Assembly: GCF_000308055.1 (NCBI RefSeq)
Contig: NZ_CAGY01000002.1
Coordinates: 124,001-188,000 of the forward strand
Length of the DNA stretch: 64,000 bases
Source: Actinomyces sp. ph3
GTDB taxonomy: Bacteria > Actinomycetota > Actinomycetes > Actinomycetales > Actinomycetaceae
Direction of reading: 5' to 3'
Part shown: piece after piece, positions 44,465 through 53,675 of the stretch
Layout: each line of letters opens with the position of its first letter
Numbering within the stretch: position 1 is the stretch's first letter
Position numbers and translations under genes: made by a program
The notes under the pieces: generated by a model
Database searches by the model: none
What the model was told of the DNA's origin: nothing
The model's input: the letters and a program-made list of their open reading frames with translations, nothing else

Positions 44465-45882
44465 TGGCAACCGTGTCCATTAACCCCGTTCGTCCCCGAC
44501 GTTTTCTTGAGCTTGTCCTTATGCTCCTTGCCCTAGCCGTCGGCATTGGTGGCTATGTCATCACCAGTATCAACCGGACGGGCGAGCTCCCGGCAAACCT
44601 TGGCCTTCACATTGGAATTTTGCTGACCATTGCGATCCTCGCCGAAATCGGAGTCCACTTCTTGGCTCCCTACGCTGATCCAGTTATTTTGCCGGTCGCT
44701 GTTGCGCTCACCGGCATGGGTTTGGCAATGATTTACCGTATTGACCTCTCGTTGAACGCACTGGGCATGGATACGGTCGGCATGCGTCAAATGATGTTCG
44801 TCGGCATTGCAATTGCGTTGGCCGCAGTCATTTTGGTTGTTATTCGCGACCACCGAATCCTGCGTCGCTACACCTACACTTTTGGCCTGCTTTCGCTTGT
44901 TTTGCTCCTTCTTCCGATGATTCCCGGATTGGGCAAGGAAACCTACGGCGCTCGCGTGTGGATCAGCCTCGGACCGCTGTCAATGCAGCCCGGCGAGCTC
45001 GTCAAGATCACGCTGGCAATCTTCTTCGCGGGTTACCTGGTGAACAATCGCGATAACCTCGCGATTGGCGGTCCCAAGGTTCTGGGCATGCGGATGCCCC
45101 GCGCTCGCGACCTCGGACCAATCTTGGTCGTATGGCTTGTGGGAGTAGCCATCCTGGTTCTTCAACGGGATCTGGGAACCTCGCTGCTCTTCTTCGGCCT
45201 TTTTGTTGCGACCCTCTATGTCGCAACAAATCGCGTCTCCTGGCTGGTCATCGGTTTCCTCATGTTCGTCCCCGCTGTTCTTGTTGCCATCAGCACCTTC
45301 AGTCACGTTCGTGCTCGCTTCTCGGTCTGGCTCAACGCTCTTGACCCCGAGGTCTACAACGCTCAAGCCGGCGGCTCCTACCAGCTGGTCCAAGGCCTCT
45401 TCGGCCAGGCCTCGGGCGGGCTTTTGGGAACGGGCTGGGGTCGCGGCTATCCGCAGCTCGTCCCCCTGGCTAACTCGGACTTCATCCTTTCTTCTTTCGC
45501 TGAAGAGCTTGGAATTACGGGCCTTGCGGCGATCTTGGTCCTGTACTTGATTCTTATTGAACGAGGCATGCGCGCGGCAATCGGCGTGCGTGACGGCTTC
45601 GGGAAGCTCCTTGCCACGGGCCTGAGCTTCTCCTTCGCAATCCAGATTTTCGTGGTCTTGGGCGGCATCACCCGACTGATTCCACTCACCGGCCTGACCG
45701 CTCCTTTCTTGGCTGCCGGCGGCTCTTCAATGGTCTCCTCCTGGCTGGCTGTTGCTCTTCTGATCCGCGTATCGGATGCATCGCGTCGTCCTTCGGCGCC
45801 TTCAACTTGGACCTCGGGCAATCTCCCCGTTATTGATGCCAAGAAGCGTCACACCCCCGAGCATGCGGGAGGTCGCCTGTGA
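44464..45882 (+). CDS. rodA: SEDS-family peptidoglycan polymerase RodA
   Basis: The 472-residue protein has about ten membrane helices and SEDS motifs such as WISLGPLSMQPGELVKI, LQRDLGTSLLFFGLF and NSDFILSSFAEELG. RodA polymerises glycan strands together with a transpeptidase partner, here PbpA encoded immediately downstream with a 4-base overlap. Confidence 0.94.
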   Translation: MATVSINPVRPRRFLELVLMLLALAVGIGGYVITSINRTGELPANLGLHIGILLTIAILAEIGVHFLAPYADPVILPVAVALTGMGLAMIYRIDLSLNALGMDTVGMRQMMFVGIAIALAAVILVVIRDHRILRRYTYTFGLLSLVLLLLPMIPGLGKETYGARVWISLGPLSMQPGELVKITLAIFFAGYLVNNRDNLAIGGPKVLGMRMPRARDLGPILVVWLVGVAILVLQRDLGTSLLFFGLFVATLYVATNRVSWLVIGFLMFVPAVLVAISTFSHVRARFSVWLNALDPEVYNAQAGGSYQLVQGLFGQASGGLLGTGWGRGYPQLVPLANSDFILSSFAEELGITGLAAILVLYLILIERGMRAAIGVRDGFGKLLATGLSFSFAIQIFVVLGGITRLIPLTGLTAPFLAAGGSSMVSSWLAVALLIRVSDASRRPSAPSTWTSGNLPVIDAKKRHTPEHAGGRL

Positions 45883-47336
45883 ATACCCAGATTCGTCGTC
45901 TTTTCATCGTCGTTTTGATGATGTTTGCAGCCCTTGGCCTGATTGTGACGAATAATCAGGTCATTCAGGCGCCATCTCTCAATGCCGATGGGCGCAATCA
46001 GCGAACCATCCTTCATGCCGCGGAAGTCGACCGCGGTCCGATCATCGTCGCTGGAGAAGCCATCGCTTCTTCAAAGAAGATCGAGGATTCTTCGCGCTAC
46101 CAGCGTTCCTATTCGCAGGGTCCGCTCTACGCTCAGACAACGGGCTACTTCTCTGCGGCCTTCTCTCAATCGACGGGGATGGAAGCAGCGGCTGAAGACA
46201 TTTTGGATGGGCAGTCTCAGGTTCTTCTCGCCCAGCGCTTCCGTAACCTTTTCACCGGACAAAACCGTCAAGGCGGCGGCGTCGTTTTGACGCTCAACCC
46301 AAATATGCAAAAGATCGCGGCTGAAAAACTGGGCAACCGCAAGGGTGCAGTTGTCGCTCTCGATGCCAATACCGGTGCTGTCTTGGCCATGTATTCTTCG
46401 CCCTCCTACGACCCCAATTCATTGGCGGTCTTCGATTCGCAGGAAGCCAATACTGCTTACACGAATCTCATTAACGATCCTTCTAAGCCCCTGTACAACC
46501 GCGCGATCGCAGGCGACTTGTACGCTCCCGGGTCAACTTTCAAGATCCTGACAACCATTGCTCTTCTTGAAAAGGGAGCGGTCACTCCGGAGACAGAGAT
46601 GGACTCCCCCGTCTCAACCACACTTCCCGGAACGGCAACCTCGGTGTCAAATATTGAATCAACCGAATGCGGCAACGGACACCCGACGCTTTCAGAAGCC
46701 TTTGCGCGTTCGTGCAACACAACCTTCGTCCTGGCCAGCGAGAAACTGACACACACGGATTTGGCAGATGTGACAAATCGTTTTGAGTTCGGAACCTCCC
46801 AGAAGATTCCGCTCAGCGTCACGCCCTCTCAGTTCCCTGATTCAACGGATTCTGCGCAGCTGGCTATGAGCGCAATCGGCCAGTACTCGGTCAAGGTCAC
46901 TCCTATGGAGATGGCGATGATCGCACAGACCATTGCCAATAAGGGAACAATGATGCGTCCCTACCTGATTTCTCAGATCGTTGATTCTGATCTTCAGGTT
47001 CAATCGCAAACCTCACCAATCCGCGTGGGTCAGAAGATCACCCCCGAGATCTCCTCCCAACTGACGCAGATGATGACCGGCGTTGTCTCCCAGCCCTATG
47101 GAACCGGAACCCCCATGGCAATTTCGGGCGTTCCTGTTGCAGCCAAGACCGGAACTGCTGAATTAGGCGATGGCTCCGGCCGCGCAAATGCCTGGGCAGT
47201 TGGCTTCGCCCCCGCCGATAATCCGCAGATCGCCTTCGCGGTACTTGTTGAAGGCGATGAATCCCATCCCGTCCCGCACGGTGGAACCGATGCGGGCCCC
47301 ATCGCACGTGCACTTCTCCAGGAGGGTCTGAAGTGA
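45879..47336 (+). CDS. pbpA: Penicillin-binding protein PbpA (class B transpeptidase)
   Basis: The 485-residue protein has an N-terminal membrane anchor and the transpeptidase motifs APGSTFKI (SxxK), SCNTTF (SxN) and KTGTAELGDG (KTG). It crosslinks peptidoglycan outside the membrane and pairs with RodA. It overlaps rodA and pknA by four bases each, showing tight translational coupling in the cluster. Confidence 0.94.
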   Translation: MNTQIRRLFIVVLMMFAALGLIVTNNQVIQAPSLNADGRNQRTILHAAEVDRGPIIVAGEAIASSKKIEDSSRYQRSYSQGPLYAQTTGYFSAAFSQSTGMEAAAEDILDGQSQVLLAQRFRNLFTGQNRQGGGVVLTLNPNMQKIAAEKLGNRKGAVVALDANTGAVLAMYSSPSYDPNSLAVFDSQEANTAYTNLINDPSKPLYNRAIAGDLYAPGSTFKILTTIALLEKGAVTPETEMDSPVSTTLPGTATSVSNIESTECGNGHPTLSEAFARSCNTTFVLASEKLTHTDLADVTNRFEFGTSQKIPLSVTPSQFPDSTDSAQLAMSAIGQYSVKVTPMEMAMIAQTIANKGTMMRPYLISQIVDSDLQVQSQTSPIRVGQKITPEISSQLTQMMTGVVSQPYGTGTPMAISGVPVAAKTGTAELGDGSGRANAWAVGFAPADNPQIAFAVLVEGDESHPVPHGGTDAGPIARALLQEGLK

Positions 47337-48919
47337 GCGATCCCAAACCAACACGGGCACCAAACCAGCTGGCCGGGCGAGTCCTGGGCGGCAGGTATCT
47401 GTTGCTTTCTCTCATTGCCCAAGGAGGAATGGGCGAGGTCTGGAAGGCACGAGATCGCGTCACCGGCCGCATCCTTGCTGCGAAAGTCTTGCGTCCCGAG
47501 TTATCCGGGCAGGAACTTTCGCTCTCCCGCTTGCGCATCGAAGCACGTAACGCGATGAGCGTTGAGCATCCAAATATCGCCAATGTCTTGGATTCGGGCG
47601 AAGAAAACGGTCGTGGCTGGATCATCATGGAGCTGGTCGAAGGACGTCCTTTGACCGATTACCTGCGCGGTGGCCAGTCTTTGGCTCCCGAATACCTCAT
47701 GCCCATTCTCATGCAGATTGCAATGGCTTTGGGCGCGGCGGCTCAGGCTGGTGTTGTCCATCGCGATATCAAGCCCGCAAACGTTCTCATTCGCCCCGAC
47801 GGCATGGTTAAGCTAACGGATTTTGGCATTTCTCGTACAGATTCGCAGATTGATCTGACCGCCGATGGCATGGTGATGGGAACCGCCCAGTACCTTCCCC
47901 CCGAGCAGGCAATGGGAGAGAAAGCCACCTCATTGGGCGACCTTTACGCTCTCGGTGTCATTGCCTACGAGGCCGCGGCCGGGGTTCGTCCTTTCACCGG
48001 GAAGTCCCAGGTCGATATCGCTTTCGCCCACGTCAATGAGCCGGTTCCCGCGCTTCCAGACACGGTTCCCGCTCCCCTTGCTCGAGTGATCTACCGCTTG
48101 TTGGATAAAGATCCTCAGCAGCGCCCCGCATCGGGCTCTGCACTTGTTCGTGAACTGGTTGCGGCAGCCAGCGAGATGGGCGTTTCCCTTCAGGCACGTC
48201 CGCTTCCCGCTCCAAGCGTCCCAGCTCCGCAGCACGGTGCACCACCGGATCCGGGTGAACCGGCGGTTGAAACTCGCGTCAACCCAGTGGCTCGGCGCAG
48301 TGCGCCGATTCGCCACACGCACCGTCGTTCCCTTCCCGAGGACATGCTCGAGCCCGTCGATTTTGATGCACAGGCAGCACAGCCTTCCCTGGCTGCTCGC
48401 CCTGTGACGCCAACGCGCACTCCCGAGGCCTCGCACAAGGATTCCCCATCGCGCCCTTCCCTCTCCTCACGTATTTCTACGGCCTCGCGAAGGGAAGAGC
48501 GGGGCGACGGACCAGGGCGCAGGGCACAAAGCCGCGGCGCAGCTCCTACGGTGCACACCCCCGCGCCCGAGGCCTCGGCACGCAAGGCGCCAGCTCCAGC
48601 GCGTCCTAAACGGCCTGCTCAGACCACAAGAATCAACCCCGCGCTTTTCCGCTGGCACGCGATCACGGAAGAGAACGGAACAATCCTCACGAGCGCTCCC
48701 GCAAAGACTCGCTACAATCGTTCTGTTGTGGCGCCGGAGCCAAGCCGCAGTGAGCAGATCGGAAAATGGCTGGTCATCTTCCTGATCTCTCTCACAATTT
48801 TCTTAATTGCGGTTGCTACTATCCACAACAGATTAGGGTCGCTCCTGCACAGGACAAGTGCAGACGTCTCACTCAATCAGGAGGTTTCGACATGGCAGAA
48901 TCCGCCCCTCGAGTTCTAG
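47333..48919 (+). CDS. pknA: Membrane Ser/Thr protein kinase PknA
   Basis: The 528-residue protein has a Hanks-type kinase domain (GQGG-like loop LIAQGGMGEV, AAKVLRP, HRDIKPANV, DFGIS, GTAQYLPPEQA), a long Pro/Ala/Arg-rich cytoplasmic linker, and one membrane helix near the C-terminus (about 485-507) with a short outer tail. PknA phosphorylates cell-division and wall enzymes. The start is a GTG overlapping pbpA. Its last 28 bases overlap the start of pknB. Confidence 0.93.
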   Translation: MSDPKPTRAPNQLAGRVLGGRYLLLSLIAQGGMGEVWKARDRVTGRILAAKVLRPELSGQELSLSRLRIEARNAMSVEHPNIANVLDSGEENGRGWIIMELVEGRPLTDYLRGGQSLAPEYLMPILMQIAMALGAAAQAGVVHRDIKPANVLIRPDGMVKLTDFGISRTDSQIDLTADGMVMGTAQYLPPEQAMGEKATSLGDLYALGVIAYEAAAGVRPFTGKSQVDIAFAHVNEPVPALPDTVPAPLARVIYRLLDKDPQQRPASGSALVRELVAAASEMGVSLQARPLPAPSVPAPQHGAPPDPGEPAVETRVNPVARRSAPIRHTHRRSLPEDMLEPVDFDAQAAQPSLAARPVTPTRTPEASHKDSPSRPSLSSRISTASRREERGDGPGRRAQSRGAAPTVHTPAPEASARKAPAPARPKRPAQTTRINPALFRWHAITEENGTILTSAPAKTRYNRSVVAPEPSRSEQIGKWLVIFLISLTIFLIAVATIHNRLGSLLHRTSADVSLNQEVSTWQNPPLEF

Positions 48920-50889
48920 GGGGACGCTACGAGGTGCGCTCGCTTATCGGGCGCGGCGGGATGGCCGAAGTTCACCTCGGATTCGACAAGCGTCTGTCGC
49001 GAATCGTTGCAATTAAGACTCTTCGCACCGACTTGGCGATGGATTCCGTCTTCCAGGCGCGCTTCCGTCGCGAGGCCCAGTCCGCAGCTTCGCTTAATCA
49101 CCCAAACATCGTTGCGGTTTACGACACCGGTGAAGAGCCAACCATCCTCCCCGACGGCCGTCGAGTGTCGATTCCGTACATCGTCATGGAATACGTTGAC
49201 GGGCGGCCGCTGAAGGACCTGCTCTCTGACGATGCCGGTCCCTTCCCCATTCCCGAGGTCGTCGACATTGTTGCCGGCGTTCTCTCTGCGCTGGAGTACT
49301 CGCATTCCGCTGGCCTGGTTCACCGCGATATCAAGCCCGGCAATGTCATGCTGACTTCCAAGGGCGAAGTCAAGGTCATGGACTTCGGTATTGCCCGCGC
49401 AATCGCCGATTCTCAGGCAACAATGACGCAGACGAACGCAGTTGTCGGCACCGCTCAATACCTTTCCCCCGAGCAGGCACAGGGTAAGCCCGTTGATGCG
49501 CGCTCAGATTTGTACTCAACGGGCGTCCTGCTCTTCGAGCTTCTCACCGGAAAACCCCCATTTACAGGGGATTCTGCGGTAGCCGTCGCCTACCAGCACG
49601 TGCAGACTCTCCCGCCGCTTCCTTCCTCTATCGCGCCCGATGTTCCGCCGGAAATGGACCGCGTCGTCATGAAGGCCTTGGCGAAGAACCCCGATGATCG
49701 CTATTCTTCAGCGGCTGCAATGAAGGCCGACCTTCTGCGCGCGGCTCATGGCTCTCATGTGAACGCGCCCGACACCGCGGTGTGGACGACCCAGGCGACG
49801 CAGACGCTTCCCGCTGTTGCTACGCCTCCGGCTTTCCCTGCAGCGTCCTCACCCTCCGAGGCCCAGGAGACCCAAATTCGACCTCGTGGGGCTGCGGCAA
49901 CTGCGGTTCGTCAAAATGATGAGGAGCAAGAGGACGAGAAGAAGCGTCCTGCGGCTCTGATTGTGGGAATCATCGGTGTTGTTCTGGTTGCGGTTATTGG
50001 TATCGCGTGGCTTTTCCTGACGCATACTCAAACCGATTCGACGACAGAGGTGCCCAACGTTGTCGGCCAGACCCAGGCCGAGGCCATGAAGACCATTACG
50101 GATAAGGGCTTCGAGTGGGCTGTTGCGAACGAGCAGGTTGCTTCTGACAGCGTTCCTGCCGGTTCCGTTGTTTCAACCGATCCGAAGGCCGGAACCGCTG
50201 CCAAACCCGGTTCCCGCGTGATCGCAACGATTTCTTCGGGTCCTGCGTCCATTACTCTGCCGGACAACCTTGTCGGCATGACCCCAACGCAGGCTCAGCA
50301 AACTGTTGAAGCTTTGGGCTTGAAGTGGACTCTGTCCGACCAGAAGGAAGCCTCCGATTCGGTCGAAAGCGGAAAGATTGCACGCGTCAGTCCTTCTGCA
50401 GGCTCGAAGGTCCGCGCCGGATCAACCATTACCGGCTACGTGTCCTCTGGCTCTGAAAAGGTGACAATCCCCGATGTCACCGGCATGAGCCAGGATCAGG
50501 CTCGTACTGCACTGACTCAAGCCGGCCTGTCGGTTGGAAACGTCAATACCGTCGATGAGGGCGGTGCCCAGCAGGGCCGTGTCGTCTCGACCTCTCCGGC
50601 TGTGGGTTCCGAGGCCAAGCGCGGCGATACCATCGCCCTGAACATCGCTTCGGGTAACATCACCGTTCCTCAGAACCTGACGGGTGCAAACTACACCGAG
50701 GTCGCCTCTCAGCTTGAGGCCTTGGGATTGCGCGTGACCGTCATCCAGATGCCCGACCGTAACGCAGCCGCTGGTGTTGTCACCGGCGTGACGCCCAGTG
50801 AGGGTTCTGCGGTGCGACAGGGCAGCTCCATCACTCTCTACGTGTCACAGGGTGGGTCTTCGGCCTCCCCTAGCCCCTCAGGCCACTAA
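48892..50889 (+). CDS. pknB: Membrane Ser/Thr protein kinase PknB with four PASTA domains
   Basis: Residues 1-270 form a kinase domain (LIGRGGMAEVHLG, AIKTLR, HRDIKPGNV, DFGIA, GTAQYLSPEQA). After a linker a membrane helix follows (LIVGIIGVVLVAVIGIAWLF), then four PASTA repeats beginning VPNVVGQT, LPDNLVGM, IPDVTGMS and VPQNLTGA that sense muropeptides or lipid II outside the cell. The ATG at 48892 is supported by CAGGAGG about 8 bases upstream. The 665-residue length is typical. A strong hairpin follows the gene. Confidence 0.95.
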   Translation: MAESAPRVLGGRYEVRSLIGRGGMAEVHLGFDKRLSRIVAIKTLRTDLAMDSVFQARFRREAQSAASLNHPNIVAVYDTGEEPTILPDGRRVSIPYIVMEYVDGRPLKDLLSDDAGPFPIPEVVDIVAGVLSALEYSHSAGLVHRDIKPGNVMLTSKGEVKVMDFGIARAIADSQATMTQTNAVVGTAQYLSPEQAQGKPVDARSDLYSTGVLLFELLTGKPPFTGDSAVAVAYQHVQTLPPLPSSIAPDVPPEMDRVVMKALAKNPDDRYSSAAAMKADLLRAAHGSHVNAPDTAVWTTQATQTLPAVATPPAFPAASSPSEAQETQIRPRGAAATAVRQNDEEQEDEKKRPAALIVGIIGVVLVAVIGIAWLFLTHTQTDSTTEVPNVVGQTQAEAMKTITDKGFEWAVANEQVASDSVPAGSVVSTDPKAGTAAKPGSRVIATISSGPASITLPDNLVGMTPTQAQQTVEALGLKWTLSDQKEASDSVESGKIARVSPSAGSKVRAGSTITGYVSSGSEKVTIPDVTGMSQDQARTALTQAGLSVGNVNTVDEGGAQQGRVVSTSPAVGSEAKRGDTIALNIASGNITVPQNLTGANYTEVASQLEALGLRVTVIQMPDRNAAAGVVTGVTPSEGSAVRQGSSITLYVSQGGSSASPSPSGH

Positions 50890-50972
50890 GGCTCACGAGG
50901 CCCGCTTCAGACTGACAAACAGTTTACTTGGGGGCCTCGTCCGAAGGGCTGACAATCTGAACTGAATACACT

Positions 50973-51003
50973 GTGGGGGGGCCGGCAATGCCGGCCCCCC
51001 CAC
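50973..51003 (+). terminator. GC-rich hairpin after pknB
   Basis: A perfect 14-bp stem GTGGGGGGGCCGGC with an AAT loop follows pknB. There is no U-tract after it, so it may terminate weakly or protect the mRNA end. Confidence 0.6.
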
Positions 51004-51024
51004 TCTATGCTCATTTTCGGTCAA

Positions 51025-51177
51025 TCAGACCGCAGCGCCACCCAAGCCAAAGAAACGCTCTGCCCATGGGAAGACATAGGCAAAAAGCACGGCGACAGCG
51101 AAAGCGGCAATCACCAGGCACAAGAAAACTCGGAACCACGTGGGTCCCGGAAGGTGGCGGAAAAACCATCCGTACAT
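51025..51177 (-). CDS. Small (50-residue) membrane protein of the sortase E-DUF881 cluster
   Basis: A short gene encodes a 50-residue protein beginning MYGWFFRHLPGPTWFRVF, followed by one hydrophobic helix (LVIAAFAVAVLFAYVF) and a short tail. Similar tiny proteins with a YGWxxRHLPGP start sit next to class E sortases and DUF881 proteins in many actinobacteria (recalled, not searched). AAGGA is about 7 bases upstream of the ATG. It starts 15 bases after the sortase E stop. Confidence 0.75.
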   Translation of the reverse strand: MYGWFFRHLPGPTWFRVFLCLVIAAFAVAVLFAYVFPWAERFFGLGGAAV

Positions 51178-51191
51178 ATTGAATTCCTTCC

Positions 51192-51938
51192 TTACTCCAC
51201 GGGCTCATCAAGTAGTTCGGCGGGGACACCCGTACTCTTCGGTGTCCACGATTCCAGCTTGAGATGAACGATAAAACGCTCAGAGTTGCCGTACTCGGGG
51301 TTGCAGGTCGTCATTGTCATCAGACGTTCAGTCGGCTGCTTTGAGAAGGTGAGATCACCAGGAACCGGGGCAATGACACGGATATTGGTTTCATCGCTAG
51401 CGGGGACGATCTCATTGGACTGGTAGGTGTAGACCAGATAGACGTTATCGGTCTCGACAACAACCTTGTCATTGTCCTTGAGCAAGTCAATGAAACGGAA
51501 TGAATTGCCGTATGAACGACGGTGCGCGGCAACCGAGAAGTTACCCACCTGGCCGGGCTGCGCGGTGTCCTTGTAGTGGCCGGCCCAGCCCTGATCAATC
51601 ACGCTACCCGTCGTACCCTCACCCAAGGGGATCTTCATCCAGTTCCATGAAGGAACGTGGATCACTCCATAGAGTTCATCGATTGCCGGGTTCAGGGTGA
51701 ACTCCGGCGGATCGTCGGTATGGCGCTCACCCAGGGTTCGGTTCGATGGGTGCTTGCTGGAGAAGTCTGCGACTGCTTGCGCGCGAGGGCCTTCTACCTT
51801 GTATGTCGTCCAGTACAACTGCCAAACGGCAAATAACCCCAAAATGACGGCAATCGTAATGAGGAGCTCGCCGATGACCGAGAGGAAGGTGACGCGATAG
51901 CGACGGGGGGCAGCCGCTTCTTTCACGTGTTCACCCAT
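51192..51938 (-). CDS. Class E (housekeeping-type) sortase
   Basis: The 248-residue protein has an N-terminal membrane helix, a catalytic His in VAAHRRSYG, TMTTCNPEYG with the nucleophilic Cys, and an Arg in SERFIVH, the class E pattern. In Actinomyces the housekeeping sortase that anchors wall proteins and pili is of this type. The overlap with the DUF881 gene (8 bases) and position beside pknB match other actinobacteria. It may anchor the LPxTG-like proteins of this window. Confidence 0.9.
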   Translation of the reverse strand: MGEHVKEAAAPRRYRVTFLSVIGELLITIAVILGLFAVWQLYWTTYKVEGPRAQAVADFSSKHPSNRTLGERHTDDPPEFTLNPAIDELYGVIHVPSWNWMKIPLGEGTTGSVIDQGWAGHYKDTAQPGQVGNFSVAAHRRSYGNSFRFIDLLKDNDKVVVETDNVYLVYTYQSNEIVPASDETNIRVIAPVPGDLTFSKQPTERLMTMTTCNPEYGNSERFIVHLKLESWTPKSTGVPAELLDEPVE

Positions 51939-52659
51939 TCTCTTTCACCACCTGTGCGTATCGAAGGGATAGGTCTTGATCTGATGCCGGAAATTCCAGT
52001 TTGTCTGAAGTTTTCAACTCCCAGCCCAATCCGTAGCGTGCCACATAACGCTGATAGTTGACGACTCGAGGGTTCGTTTCGACTGAATTTCGGAGCTGAT
52101 TCACATTTCCGATCGCCGAAATCTTGTAGGGCGGAGAGAAGGATGTCCCACCGACCAAAATGACGTTTCCAATGCAGCGCACAACGGTACGCGGGGCAAT
52201 GCGTACACCTTGGACGGTCATCGCCTCTGCACCGCCTTCCCACATTGCATTCATGACATCGTCGATGTCTTGCTGGTGAATGACCAGATCATTGGGGTTG
52301 ACGTTGTCCGGGATGCTGTCTGTAGGCGCATCTGAAAGGGTCACCGTAATACCCGGACCCGAGACGGGAACTTTAGAGAGCTCACCGACGTTATCGCTGC
52401 TCTGCTGGCCAGCTGCCGGAACATGGCCCGCAATCTGATCTTTCAGGCTGCGGACCCCGTCTTGGAGTTCTTTCACTTCGTTTTGACGGTTTGCGACAAG
52501 CCCGGCCAGATCAACAGCACTTTGTGAGCGGGTTTCCGCGTTTGAGCGTGCACTGGCGACAAAGAGCATTCCCGAGGCCGTGGTAACGATGAGAACAGAC
52601 AGAGCCGAGCGCAGGGTACGACCCGTCGGGCGGGTAAGCGGTCGGCCGAAGAGTTTCAC
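51931..52659 (-). CDS. DUF881-family membrane protein
   Basis: The 242-residue protein has one N-terminal membrane helix, a coiled-coil segment (RQNEVKELQDGVRSLKDQI) and a DUF881 domain (SGPGITVTLSDAP, VIHQQDIDDVMNAMW, GGTSFSPPYKISAIG). The family is widespread next to sortase E and crgA but has no settled function. It overlaps the sortase gene. Confidence 0.87.
   Translation of the reverse strand: MKLFGRPLTRPTGRTLRSALSVLIVTTASGMLFVASARSNAETRSQSAVDLAGLVANRQNEVKELQDGVRSLKDQIAGHVPAAGQQSSDNVGELSKVPVSGPGITVTLSDAPTDSIPDNVNPNDLVIHQQDIDDVMNAMWEGGAEAMTVQGVRIAPRTVVRCIGNVILVGGTSFSPPYKISAIGNVNQLRNSVETNPRVVNYQRYVARYGLGWELKTSDKLEFPASDQDLSLRYAQVVKENG
52572..52583 (-). repeat. Copy of the recurrent 12-mer CCACGGCCTCGG
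   Basis: An exact copy read on the minus strand, inside the DUF881 gene, followed by GAAT. Confidence 0.6.
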
Positions 52660-52823
52660 ATCATCTCCTGTTGGCGAATAGGTGTACTTCTAGTATCCCT
52701 TGTTTAAGGGTGCAACGCCCAGTTGCTTTTGATGTTTGGCTCAGTCCCGCTAGGCTAGAGGAAGGCCGCCTGTCGCGGCGTTTCCCGGGAAGATCCCGAC
52801 ACTTGCCGCATGAAAGGAAAATC

Positions 52824-53243
52824 GTGGCTGAGCCGAAGAAGAGCGAAGAGCGCGAGGAAGAGAAGAAGGACGCACAGACCGAGGAGCGTTCCGAGAAGCG
52901 CGAAGAGCGTCACGCTCACGAGGAAGAGAAGAAGAAGGACTCGAAGCGCGAGGAACACGGCAAGCGTTCATCAAGCAAGAAGCGCGATCACGAATCTCGC
53001 GTTGAGAAGCGCGCAAAGGCCGAGTCGGATAATGAGATCCACGCGTGGACCGATGGCATTCCGCTCTCACCTGTGTGGTGGGCACCCGTCTTTACGACCC
53101 TGATGATTGTCGGTCTGCTGTGGATTGTTGTCTTCTACATTTCCGGAGCCACCTACCCGATTCCGAAGATCGGGCAGTGGAACTTGGCAGTGGGTGGCGG
53201 TATCGCCTTTGTCGGCTTCCTTATGACTATGCGTTGGCGCTGA
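52824..53243 (+). CDS. crgA: Cell-division protein CrgA with a long charged N-terminus
   Basis: The C-terminal ~65 residues match CrgA: two membrane helices with SPVWWAPVFTTLMIVGLLWI and IPKIGQWNLAVGGGIAFVGF-type sequence. CrgA recruits division and wall enzymes at the septum. The first ~70 residues are almost entirely Lys/Glu/Arg, much longer than in mycobacterial CrgA (about 93 residues total), forming a charged cytoplasmic tail. The GTG at 52824 follows AAGGAAAATC. Confidence 0.88.
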   Translation: MAEPKKSEEREEEKKDAQTEERSEKREERHAHEEEKKKDSKREEHGKRSSSKKRDHESRVEKRAKAESDNEIHAWTDGIPLSPVWWAPVFTTLMIVGLLWIVVFYISGATYPIPKIGQWNLAVGGGIAFVGFLMTMRWR

Positions 53244-53257
53244 GCATGTCGCCGAAC

Positions 53258-53345
53258 GTGAATTCTCCTTTCTGATGAACTGAATTCACGGTTGAGTCTC
53301 AAGGGGGCTGGGACACCCGAAAGGGTGTCCCAGCCCCTTTGCTTT
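53258..53345 (+). terminator. Terminator(s) after crgA
   Basis: An inverted repeat CGTGAATTC / GAATTCACG (53258-53290) is followed by a strong hairpin: GGGGCTGGGACACCC (53304-53318), GAAA loop and complement (53323-53337), then TTTGCTTT. Confidence 0.75.
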
Positions 53346-53411
53346 CACGCATCACAAGATTTTTCTTCGTCAGATCTTGGATATCGACGATTTTGGGCGA
53401 TTTAGAGGCGT

Positions 53412-53675
53412 GAATCCACATCCACAGCCAAAAGTTATCCACAGGCAAATCCACAGCTGGGGACAAATACCATCGATGTAATTACCCAGCATCGATTCCC
53501 AGATTTACTAATGAATTTAGTTTCATGAAGATTGAATTGAAACTTCAGACTTGCGGTATATCAACGAAAACTCACTTTTTTGCCACAAAAACAACAAAAT
53601 GATGTCCGGCAGCACACTTTTCAGCTTCGCACAATGATTTCGCGCTGTATCCACACGTTATCCACAACATCCACA
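53412..53675. promoter_or_regulatory. Cluster of DnaA boxes (candidate origin-like or DnaA-binding locus)
   Basis: Perfect TTATCCACA at 53435-53443 and 53658-53666, a one-mismatch box GTATCCACA at 53647, and two-mismatch boxes at 53412, 53418, 53447 and 53667, all in the same orientation. The stretch between the two groups is AT-rich. dnaA and dnaN are not in this window. Confidence 0.5.

Noticed and set aside
50895-50940. Hairpin ACGAGGCCC / GGGCCTCGT after pknB
   Set aside because: The loop of about 28 bases is long and there is no U-tract; the stronger hairpin just downstream is the better terminator.
50973-50986. G-run as a phase-variation tract
   Set aside because: The seven Gs are one arm of a terminator stem and lie outside any coding sequence or promoter.
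53412-53675. Calling this region oriC outright
   Set aside because: Only two perfect boxes are seen, dnaA and dnaN are absent, and strand skew cannot be computed by eye. It is kept as a candidate only.
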